64,000 bases of DNA from Owenia fusiformis (taxonomy: Eukaryota; Annelida; Polychaeta; Sabellida; Oweniidae): positions 9,835,598 through 9,899,597 of the forward strand of contig CAIIXF020000001.1 in NCBI GenBank assembly GCA_903813345.2. Reading direction: 5' to 3'. The position numbers and the translations under genes are program-made. The notes below the pieces were generated by a model that did no database searches, was not told the origin of the DNA, and saw only the letters and a list, made by a program, of their open reading frames with translations. Shown one piece after another: positions 45,352-55,216 of this stretch (position 1 is the stretch's first letter; every line of letters starts with the position of its first letter).

Positions 45352-47275
45352 TGTAACAAATTTTTACTTTTCAAATTTTCGATTCTTTGTAGTTCTGTGC
45401 CATTGTATCAGTTTTCTTACAGTTAACACAATGAGAAAGTGTTTTCCAGTTTGGTTGATAAGTAGTATACTTACATGAATGTATGTGACACTAAAGGAGT
45501 AGGCAGAATCATGTAAACTGTTCGATTTTGTGAGATTTCTTTTTGCTTTCATTTGTTTACATTTTTCTCACCTTACTTTTGAAGAGCTATCTTGACCTAC
45601 ATTCAATTACTCGTTTTTTTCGGTCAATTTCGGCATGATAATAACCAATGAAGATTGGTTTATGTTATATTTATTTAGTTTATACATTTATCTAGTTAAT
45701 TATATACTAAACATGTATTAATGTTACATTAGATAGCACAGATTATGAGTTCTAAATGAAGCCAGTTATTTTGCACTATTCATATCCTGATTGCATCATA
45801 ATAATTGTACACCAGTCTTGTCCTGTCCAGGGGCCTAGGTATTGCATCAGCCCATTAATCACTTGATAGGTTCGTGTGCAAAACCTAGTACATGTTACAT
45901 ACATGTCTGGGGTATAAATAGAGACGACCAGGTGACTCAGCAGGCATTTTCTAGCTGGAACTGAGCGAGGACAGGCCTGTGTGCCTCCAGGAATTGACGC
46001 TTGATGGACTTAGGCTAATTCTACCCATATATCTGATGGACTTAGAAGATTTTCATCACATATATTGAGGGACTTAGATGATTTTACCCTGGTATATTTA
46101 GAGGATCTTAGGCAGATTCGACATACCCGTTGAGGGACTTAGAGGATTTTATCCTGGTATACTTCGAGGATCTTAGGCAGATTCGACAAACCCAGTGAGG
46201 GACTTTGAGGATTTTACCCAGAGGTATTTAGAGGATCTTGGACAGATTCAACACACCTGTAGAGACGGAGTGGATTTTTAGGTAGAGGTATACTTAGAGG
46301 CATACCTGTAGATGGACTTAGCAGATTCTAGGTTGATGCAATTAGAGGATATTACCTTGAGGGACTTAGCCAATATTCACCATAGTTGCCTGGAGTTTGA
46401 TGCCCAGAGGAACTTAAGGAATATTCACGTATATATTGAGGGACTTAGAATATTCATAGCTGGCTAGAGGAACTTTGTAGATCTCCCTACATCTACAACT
46501 TGATGAACTTAGAATATTACCAGCTTGAGAGACAGAATATTCATCGCTGGTTAGAGGAACTTTGTAGATTTCACACATCTATAACTTGATGGACTTGGAA
46601 TATTCACCAGCTTGAGGGACTTAGAATATTCATTGCTGGCTAGAGGAACTTTGTAGATTTCCTACATCTACAACTTGAACTTAGAATAATACCAGCTTGA
46701 GGGACTTAGAATATTCATTGCTGATTAGAGGAACTTTGTAGATTTCCTATATCTATAACTTGGTGGACTTAGAATATTTGCCAGCTTGAGGGACTTAGAA
46801 TATTCATCTCTACCTAGAGGAACTTATCTACAACTTGATGAACTTAGAATATTCATCGCTGATTAGAGGAACTTTGTAGATTTCCTACATCTTCAGTTTG
46901 ATAGACTTAGAGTGTTCACAACTCATCTGATGAACTTAGATTATATCGCCAACTTGGTGGACTTAGAATATGCATCGCTCAGCTGATGAAAAACTATATT
47001 AGTGATGAACACTTTTATATATAGATAAATATACAAGTATAATTGCATAAAGGACTTATAATTAGTACCTCTGAAACTGAAACTTAGTATCAATTGTCGA
47101 TTTGTGTTGTATTATTTTGAGGCGGATGAAGCCAGAATATATGTTGTTAATTTTATATTAAATATTGTGTCTCTTTATTCATGCGTACATTTAATGTGTA
47201 CCAAGTATCCTACGAAGTAACCTGGTCTGATTAATAACAACATCCACACTACCACAAATCAGGCCAGACGTTACA
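45352..47275 (+). repeat. 3' LTR of element 1
   Basis: 1924 bp, the same length as the 5' LTR, with no difference noticed. TATA at 45913-45920, motif array at 46003-46997. An ORF of 62 residues (minus, 45364-45552) occurs in both LTRs and is not regarded as a gene. Confidence 0.9.
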
Positions 47276-47550
47276 AAAGTCATGTATTTGATGCAGTTTA
47301 AAATTAAAGTGACCATGTAATGATTGCTGTGATACTAAGACAGTTAATTTAAACAGACAATTCCTGATAATTCAGATTAATTAACAGAGATGTTGTTTTC
47401 TTATACGAAGGTCCCATTAAAATAGAATAAAAACTTTAGCACGAAATATCCCACACCAGTCATGAATTTGATGCAGCTTACAATTAAGGTGACCATATCC
47501 ACGATTGCTGTGATACTTAGACAGTTGATTTAAAAATACAATTCCTCATC
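47276..47550. repeat. Right part of the tandem repeat around element 1
   Basis: Two copies of 'catg.atttgatgcag' at 47281 and 47461 are spaced 180 bp and continue the array at 40020-40144. The join across element 1, minus one AAAG, restores a normal unit. Confidence 0.6.
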
Positions 47551-49060
47551 ATGATAAACCATGCCATCTCAAATCTTCTCAGCCCTGAGATGCCATGATA
47601 TAAAGAGCTTGATTTGGCGATCCAGGAGAGCCCAAAATTGAGGATTTTTGAGATCTTTCATCCTTGCTGCAAGGGTATCTTTCATCCCAGCTCATATTTC
47701 ATCTAATTGGGGTCATAAAACTTGTGTAACTGTGCCTGTTGCAATGCCTATTATGTAGTGTATTGACATAAGGTAGATGATTACATGATAACAATCACAC
47801 TTATTGACAGTTATAACTCTTCCCATCTGATGTGCTCAGATCACAGAATATGCCTCATAATATCAGAGCATGTTACAGGTGAAACAGAAAGATGCTATGA
47901 GTATCAGAATGACAATTCCTCATAATTCAGATTTTCACCCACACTCCCTTCTTGCCTTGTGAAATACAGAATTTGTTTATTAAGACAAATTCTGAGGTTA
48001 AAAAGATACTGTCCCCAAGGATGGAATGGTATTTCCAGCCTACTTCCACTTGATGGATCAAATAAACCATACATGAACTAAGGATTAAGGCTAATGCCGG
48101 TCAATAGACTAGATGCGAGTAGAAAAAATCTTGATTTACGTCATTAAATATTCAAAATTCAGTCAAAGTGATCTCATATTTGAAATCTGCATGTAAAAGT
48201 ACATCTAGAAATATGGTTTCGAAAATTGTCTATCAACTTTGAAAATTTAATTATTTTTGAAAATGTGAATTCTTGTTCGGGTTGATTCCACATAGACCCC
48301 ATGTTACAAAATCACAAAAAGTGAATTATCTTCTCTTGTATTGGGCAGATAACATTTTCTTTTACTGGATATATTTTAATTTGCATAACTATTTGATACA
48401 TAGGGGTTATATGAAAATTGAACCACGCAAATAGATGTAATTTAAGTTAAAGGGAATTTCTACTATACCCGCCATGCTATCTGACCCGAACGAGCCACCT
48501 GGTGGTGAATCTGGTAACTACCTACTCGCATCTGCGTTATTGGTCAAAATGAGAAGTCCTTTTACTTTTTGACACATTCATTTCCTTTAATATTTGAAGG
48601 TTGGGATCATATGATGTTAGTTGTCTTAAAGATATAATTATGTGGCATACTGATATGACAAGGTCAACTTCTATCTATCCATTCCCGATGCTGTATTGAA
48701 GATTCTCTAATGAATGAGACAATAGATGATGTTTAATGATGGACATGCCCGGATGGACATGGTTAAATGAGCTTATCTTATATTTAACCAAATGAGTCAT
48801 TGGGGGTCACTGTCTTTGGTGCTGTGATTGAATATAGAGAAACCATCAGAGGAATTATTGATTAATCAACCAAAGCTCAACAGGTTGTTAGCATAGACTC
48901 TTGTGCCTAGCAAAGCAAATAGAGTTTCCAATATTCTTCCATTGAAGACTATTGACGCGATTCTCTCCTTTGATTCATTTATCATAATGTTAATTTCTAT
49001 AAATACATGTATGTTTGTTCATTTAACTACCGTGGGCAGAATAGAAATATCAGCTGTCTG
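47551..49060. other. Non-coding, no feature recognised
   Basis: AT-rich sequence between the two LTR elements. No long ORF or clear inverted repeat. Confidence 0.4.
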
Positions 49061-49334
49061 ATAAAGTTTAAATTCTAAGTCCGATGCCTTACAGACTTAG
49101 AACCTCTGAAGGAATTTTCAATATTATATATGGCCTGTTGATTTAAATTGTCCACCATGTTAAGTTAACATGTTAAGTTAACATTGTTAACGTACTAACT
49201 GATCACTTCAGCAAGTAATTTCAAAATAAGGAATGATTTGAGATATATTTGTTTTATTTTATTTGTTGGGATTTGCTACTCCTCAGAGTTGCTGTTTTTT
49301 GGTTTGCTAAAGTTTATTTATAAAAGCTAACTTC
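49060..49334. repeat. Decayed copy of the 3455-4380 repeat
   Basis: Holds 'cttacagacttagaacctctg.aggaattttcaa' and the end 'gggatttgctactcctcagagttgctgtttttt'. Element 2 inserted just after it; CTTC at 49331-49334 is the target duplication. Confidence 0.4.
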
Positions 49335-49959
49335 TGTAACATTCAGCCTAATTATGGTAGTGTGGATGTTGTTTAATAGACTGTGTCACTGTGGGTCTCA
49401 GGGTATACGTTAAATATACACGTGGGAAATCTGTACATAACATTCATATACAATTTTATATATAACACATATATTGTGGCATTTATAGCCCATCAAATTA
49501 ATACATGGAAATCGATGTTTTCAGTTACTGAGGCACTATATAAAAGTTCTTGATACGTGATCACTGTCAATAAAACACTAATTATAAGAGTCCTATATAC
49601 GAAAATACTTGTACTCTCAATTGTCTCTTGAGCTCTGGACTTGTTCAATTCAGCTAGGTATAAATCTGGGAATAACAGTCTCTCATTACAGCTTCAGTGA
49701 TTATGCCTTGGAATAACAGTCTCTCAATGAAGGCAAATCTCAAGCTGGCCTGAAATAAAATAACTAAGTCTGGAATCAACTTAGTTCCTCAATCAAGCTG
49801 GAGTTATCTAAACTAAGTCGGGAAATGGCAAAGTTCCTCAATATGTGGAATCTACCCAAGATTCCCCGTAGTTCCCAAATAAACTAAGTGTCTCGTACTT
49901 AGTTTCAATCAAAGTCATCCAGGTCGGGGGTGACACTATTCAACGTCCCCAACAGGCAA

Positions 49960-52140
49960 CATCGATGAAGATCCTCTAAGTTCCTCAATATGTGGAATCT
50001 GCCTAAGATTCCCAGTAGCTCCTAAATAAACTAAGTGTCTCGTACTTAGTTACTCAACAAGTGGAATCTGCCTAAGATCCCTGGTAGCTCCCAAATAAAC
50101 TAAGTGTCTCGTACTTAGTTTTCATCAAAGTCATCCAGGTCAGGGGTGACACTATTCAACGTCCCCAACAGGCAACATCGATGAAGATCCTCTAAGTTCC
50201 TCAAGATGTGGATTCTGTCTAAGAATCCCAGTAGCTCCTAAATAAACTAAGTGTCTCGTACTTAGTTCCTCAACAAGTGGAATCTGCCTAAGATCCCTGG
50301 TAGCTCCCAAATAAACTAAGTGTCTCGTACTTAGTTTTCATCAAAGTCATCCAGGTCAGGGGTGACACTATTCAACGTCCCCAACAGGCAACATCGATGA
50401 AGATCCTTTAAGTTCCTCAATATGTGGAATCTGTCTAAGAATCCCAGTAGCTCCTAAATAAACTAAGTGTCTCGTACTTAGTTCCTCAACAAGTGGAATC
50501 TGCCTAAGATCCCTGGTAGCTCCCAAATAAACTAAGTGTCTCGTACTTAGTTTTCATCAAAGTCATCCAGGTCAGGGGTGACACTATTCAACGTCCCCAA
50601 CAGGCAACATCGATGAAGATCCTTTAAGTTCCTCAATATGTGGAATCTGCCTAAGATTCCCAATAGCTCCTAAATCGATGAAGATCCTCTAAGTTCTTCA
50701 ATATGTGGAATCTGCCTAAGATTCCCAGTAGCTCCTAAATCGATGAAGATCCTTTAAGTTCCCCAATATGTGGAATCTGCCTAAGATTCCCTGTAGTTCC
50801 TAAATCGATGAAGATCCTTTAAGTTCCTCAATATGTGGAATCTGCCTAAGATTCCCTGTAGTTCCTAAATCGATGAAGATCCTTTAAGTTCCTCAATATG
50901 TGGAATCTGCCTAAGATTCCCAGTAGCTTCTAAATCGATGAAGATCCTTTAAGTTCCTCAATATGTGGAATCTGCCTAAGATTCCCTGTAGCTCCTAAAT
51001 CGATGAAGATCCTCTAAGTTCTTCAATATGTGGAATCTGTCTAAGAATCCCAGTAGCTCCTAAATAAACTAAGTGTCTCGTACTTAGTTCCTCAACAAGT
51101 GGAATCTGCCTAAGATCCCTGGTAGCTCCCAAATAAACTAAGTGTCTCGTACTTAGTTTTCATCAAAGTCATCCAGGTCAGGGGTGACACTATTCAACGT
51201 CCCCAACAGGCAACATCGATGAAGATCCTTTAAGTTCCTCAATATGTGGAATCTGCCTAAGATTCCCAATAGCTCCTAAATCGATGAAGATCCTCTAAGT
51301 TCTTCAATATGTGGAATCTGCCTAAGATTCCCAGTAGCTCCTAAATCGATGAAGATCCTTTAAGTTCCCCAATATGTGGAATCTGCCTAAGATTCCCTGT
51401 AGTTCCTAAATCGATGAAGATCCTTTAAGTTCCTCAATATGTGGAATCTGCCTAAGATTCCCTGTAGTTCCTAAATCGATGAAGATATTTTAAGTTCCTC
51501 AATATGTGGAATCTGCCTAAGATTCCCAGTAGCTTCTAAATCGATGAAGATCCTTTAAGTTCCTCAATATGTGGAATCTGCCTAAGATTCCCTGTAGCTC
51601 CTAAATCGATGAAGATCCTCTAAGTTCTTCAATATGTGGAATCTGCCTAAGATTCTCAGTAGTTCCTAAATAAACTAAGTGTCTCGTACTTAGTTTCCAA
51701 CAAAGTCATCCATGTCGGGGGTGACACTATTCAACGTCCCCAACAGGCAACATCGATGAAGATCCTCTAAGTTCCTCAATATGTGGAATCTGCCTAAGAT
51801 TCCCTGTAGTTCCTAAATCGATGAAGATCCTTTAAGTTCCTCAATATGTGGAATCTGCCTAAGATTCCCTGTAGTTCCTAAATCGATGAAGATCCTTTAA
51901 ATTCCTCAATATGTGGAATCTGCCTAAGATTCCCTGTAGTTCCTAAATCGATGAAGATCCTTTAAGTTCCTCAATATGTGGAATCTGCCTAAGATTCCCA
52001 GTAGCTTCTAAATCGATGAAGATCCTTTAAGTTCCTCAATATGTGGAATCTGCCTAAGATTCCATGTAGTTCCTAAATCGATGAAGATCCTTTAAGTTCC
52101 TCAATATGTGGAATCTGCCTAAGATTCCCAGTAGTTCCTA
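49960..52140 (-). repeat. 65-bp tandem array in element 2 LTR, with higher-order repeats
   Basis: The unit on the plus strand contains 'cgatgaagatccttta', 'agttcctcaatatgtgg' and 'aatctgcctaagattcc'. It is interspersed with a second block type holding 'aaactaagtgtctcgtactt' and 'ggggtgacactattcaacg'. A block of several units starting at 50611 recurs at 51217, giving a higher-order period of about 606 bp. In sense the unit reads GAGGAACTTAAAGGATC and CTTAGGCAGATTC, both also seen in element 1. Confidence 0.8.
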
Positions 52141-52289
52141 AATAAACTAAGTGTCTCGTACTTAGTTTCCATTAAGTCATCCAGGTTGAGTGAAAATATT
52201 CTAAGTTCCTCAACAGCTCCTCCAAATGAGCTAAGTTTCTGGTACTTATTCTCACTTCAGTCAGGCTGGAATATTGTATAATCTATGTC

Positions 52290-53600
52290 GGGAAATGACA
52301 GAGTTTCTCAATCCGGCAAAGTTCCTCAATCAGGCTTGAGTTATATAGACAATGTCGGGAAATGACAGAGTTTCTCAGTCCAGCTGTATTTCCTCAATCA
52401 GGCTGGAATATTCCTCAATCCAGCAGAGTCCTTCAAACAGGCTGGAGTTGCATCAACTATGTCGGGAAATGACAGAGTTTCTCAGTCCAGCTGTATTTCC
52501 TCAATCAGGCTGTAATATTCCTCAATCCAGCAGAGTCCTTCGAACAGGCTGGAGTTGTATCAACTATGTCGGGAAATGACAGAGTTTCTCAGTCCAGCTG
52601 TATTTCTTCAGTCAGGCTGGAATATTGTATAAACTATGTCGGGAAGTGACAGAGTTTCTCAATCCAGCAAAGTTCCTCAATCAGGCTGGAATAGTATGAA
52701 CTTTGTCTGGGAATGGCAAAGTTCCTCAGTTCAGCAGTATTACTTCAGTCAGGCTGGAATATTGTATAAACTATGTCGGGAAATGACAGAGTTTCTCAAT
52801 CCAGCAAAGTTTCTCAATCAGGCTGGAATATTATGAACTTTGTCTGGAAATGGCAAAGTTCCTCAGTCCAGCAGTATTTCTTCAGTTAGGCTGGAATATT
52901 GTATAAACTATGTCAGGAAGTGACAGAGTTTCTCAATCCAGCAAAGTTCCTCAATCAGGCTGGAACAGTATGAACTTTGTCTGGAAATGGCAAAGTTCCT
53001 CAGCCCAGCGGTATTACTTCAGTCAGGCTGGAATATTGTATAAACTATGTCGGGAAGTGACAGAGTTTCTCAATCCAGCAAAGTTCCTCAATCAGGCTGG
53101 AACAGTATGAACTTTGTCTGGAAATGGCAAAGTTCCTCAGTCCAGCAGTATTACTTCAGTCAGGCTGGAATATTGTATAAACTATGTCGGGAAATGACAA
53201 AGTTTCTCAATCCAGCAAAATTCCTCAATCAGGCTGGAATATTGTATAAACTATGTCGGGAAATGACAGAGTTTCTCAGTCCAGCTGTATTTCTTCAGTC
53301 AGGCTGGAATATTATGAACTATGCCTAGCCTGGAAGTGACAACGTTCCTCAATCCAGCCGTATTTCTTCAGTAGGCTGGAATATTCCTCAATCCAGCAAA
53401 GTTCCTCAATCAGGCTGGAATATTCCTCAATCCAGCAGAGTCCTTCAAACAGGCTGGAGTTGTATCAACTATGTCGGGAAATGACAGAGTTTCTCAGTCC
53501 AGCTGTATCTCTTCAGTCAGGCTGGAATATTGTATAAACTATGTCGGGAAATGACAGAGTTTCTCAATCCAGCTGTACTTCTTCAGTCAGCAAATTGATG
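52290..53600 (-). repeat. About 70-bp tandem array, 137-bp dimer, in element 2 LTR
   Basis: Plus-strand units carry 'ctatgtcgggaaatgacaga', 'gtttctcagtccagc' and 'tcagtcaggctggaatatt'. Starts at 52636, 52773, 52910 and 53047 show a 137-bp dimer. Phase-preserving repeats create the ORFs here; they are not genes. In sense the core is GAGAAACTCTG / GAGGAACTTTG. Confidence 0.8.
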
Positions 53601-53839
53601 AAAAATAATCGATCTAAAAATAGCTAAGTTTCTCAAGTTAGCTAAATTATGAAAAGAATAATGTAAGTTTCTCAATCTCAAAAAAATATCAAAGTTTCTC
53701 AAGTTAGCTAAATTATGGAAAGAATAATGTAAGTTTCTCAATCTCAAAAATATCAAAGTTTCTCAAGTTAACAATAGAAAAACATAAGTTGCTTAATAAC
53801 GCCTGAAAATACAAGTTTCTGGCACTCCTTCTCAATCAG

Positions 53840-54310
53840 GCTGGAATAATGCAAACTAAGTCTGGTATTGACAAAGTTTCTCGATCCAGCAGTAATTCTT
53901 CAGTCGGGTTGAAATATTCTAAAACCTTGCCTGGAAATGACAAAGTTTCTCAGTTCAGCAGTATTTCATCAAACGGGCTGGAATATTCTAAACTATGCCT
54001 GGAAATGACAAAGTTTCTCGGTCCAGCAGTAATTCTTCAATCGGGCTAAAATATTCTAAAACTTTGCCTGGTAATGACAAAGTTTCTCAGTTCAGTAGTA
54101 TTTCATCAAACGGGCTGGAATATTCTAAACTATGCCTGGAAATGACAAAGTTTCTCGGTCCAGCAGTACTACTTCAATCAGGCTGGAGTTATCTAGACTA
54201 TGTCTGGAAATGACAAAGTTCCTCGATCCAGCAGTATTTCTTCAAACAGGCTGGAATATTCTAAACTATGTCTGGAAATGACAAAGTTCCTCGATCCAGC
54301 AAATCTTCTA
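53840..54310 (-). repeat. Third tandem array in element 2 LTR
   Basis: Units with 'cctggaaatgacaaag', 'tttctcggtccagcagta' and 'cgggctggaatattctaaa', period about 70-75 bp. Between this and the previous array (53600-53840) is a T/A-rich 'aagtttctcaagttagcta' segment. Confidence 0.75.
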
Positions 54311-54404
54311 AGTTTCTCATCAATCCTCAAATGAAACACTGGCACGGGAGATGTGTTCCAACCAAAAGTTGCCTACGTGTCTGATAGGAGCGATCCGGGC
54401 TCTG

Positions 54405-54412
54405 TATTTATA
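54405..54412 (-). promoter_or_regulatory. TATA box in the 3' LTR of element 2
   Basis: The reverse complement reads tataaata in 'gtctggggtataaata', the same context as element 1. The functional copy for transcription of the element is at 63251-63258. Confidence 0.65.
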
Positions 54413-54911
54413 CCCCAGACAGGTTTTGCACACGAACCTAACAAGTGATTAGTGGGCTGATGCAATACCTCGTCACCGGATGTAATCACTGAATCAGGAT
54501 ATTAGTTTCGTAAAAATAACTGGCTTCACTTACAAATCACGATCTCGGCTTTTACACCCAATATCAATACATGTTTGGTACATAATCAACAAGATTATAG
54601 TATAAACTCAATAAATATAACCATAAATGATCGCTATCTAGTCTAATTACACTTCGATTTGATCGAATTGAAAGCAGGAAGTGATAATTTCTGTAAAATG
54701 ATAGTCGAGAGTTCTCGATCAACCGTAACCATAGTCACTGGTAAAACTACCCGATCAACATTAACCAAATCTGAACTCGATAAAATAAAAAGTTGCTAAC
54801 ACCTCTGTAAGTACAAATAAAGTGCTTTAATCGATACTACAATCAAAGATCTTAATAATCTCAACTGTGAAGCACTTAAATCAAAAAATTTAAAATCAAA
54901 ATTTTGTTACA

Positions 54912-54923
54912 CTCCTCCAATCC
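54912..54923 (-). other. Polypurine tract of element 2
   Basis: GGATTGGAGGAG on the minus strand, directly before the 3' LTR. The conserved hairpin lies at 54933-54947. Confidence 0.7.
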
Positions 54924-55216
54924 AATGATTTTGGTGTTAACAACACCAAGCCAAAGTACAATAAAAAAATAACAAAATTTTGCTATCTTAGCTATCCTAC
55001 AAAATACAATCTTACAATTTTCTAACCTCGAGGTTAACTAGCTTTCAATACAATGTACAATGAATATTCTAAACTCTGGCTTATCTCAAACCCTAACACT
55101 AGATATCTAACTATTTGAATGTCTAACTCTGTGTACATTAATAACTTTTCACAACTCTCAGCTAAATGTTAGGTATGAATATAAAATTATACTCATGCTA
55201 AATGTCAACTCTCAAG

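Larger units (their letters stand above)
40145..47275 (+). mobile_element. Element 1: complete pol-less Gag-Pro LTR retrotransposon, 7131 bp
   Basis: Two 1924-bp direct LTRs bound a 3283-bp interior. The target duplication is AAAG (40141-40144, 47276-47279). LTR ends are TGTAAC...GTTACA. A tRNA-Leu type primer site follows the 5' LTR and a purine tract precedes the 3' LTR. The single ORF encodes Gag and protease. No RT, RNase H or integrase is present, and only 333 bp separate the stop codon from the 3' LTR. I saw no difference between the two LTRs by eye, so insertion is recent. Protein features suggest a Ty3/gypsy-type origin (inference). Confidence 0.9.
49335..54911 (-). repeat. 3' LTR of element 2 (5577 bp)
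   Basis: Read on the minus strand: U3 from 54911 to about 54380 with TATA at 54412-54405, then about 5 kb of transcribed R-U5 made of three successive tandem arrays. U3 is about as long as in element 1, so the size difference is array expansion. Confidence 0.9.

Noticed and set aside
49960-52140. CRISPR-like appearance of short regular repeats
   Set aside because: The spacers are themselves repeated, the array is inside an LTR, the setting is eukaryotic and no cas genes are present.
52352-54213. Repeated ORFs with MSGNDRVSQSS-type peptides (also at 61198-63059)
   Set aside because: They are frames left open by LTR tandem units, on the strand opposite to element transcription, with no ordered domain. 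They exist in both LTR copies because the LTRs are duplicates.
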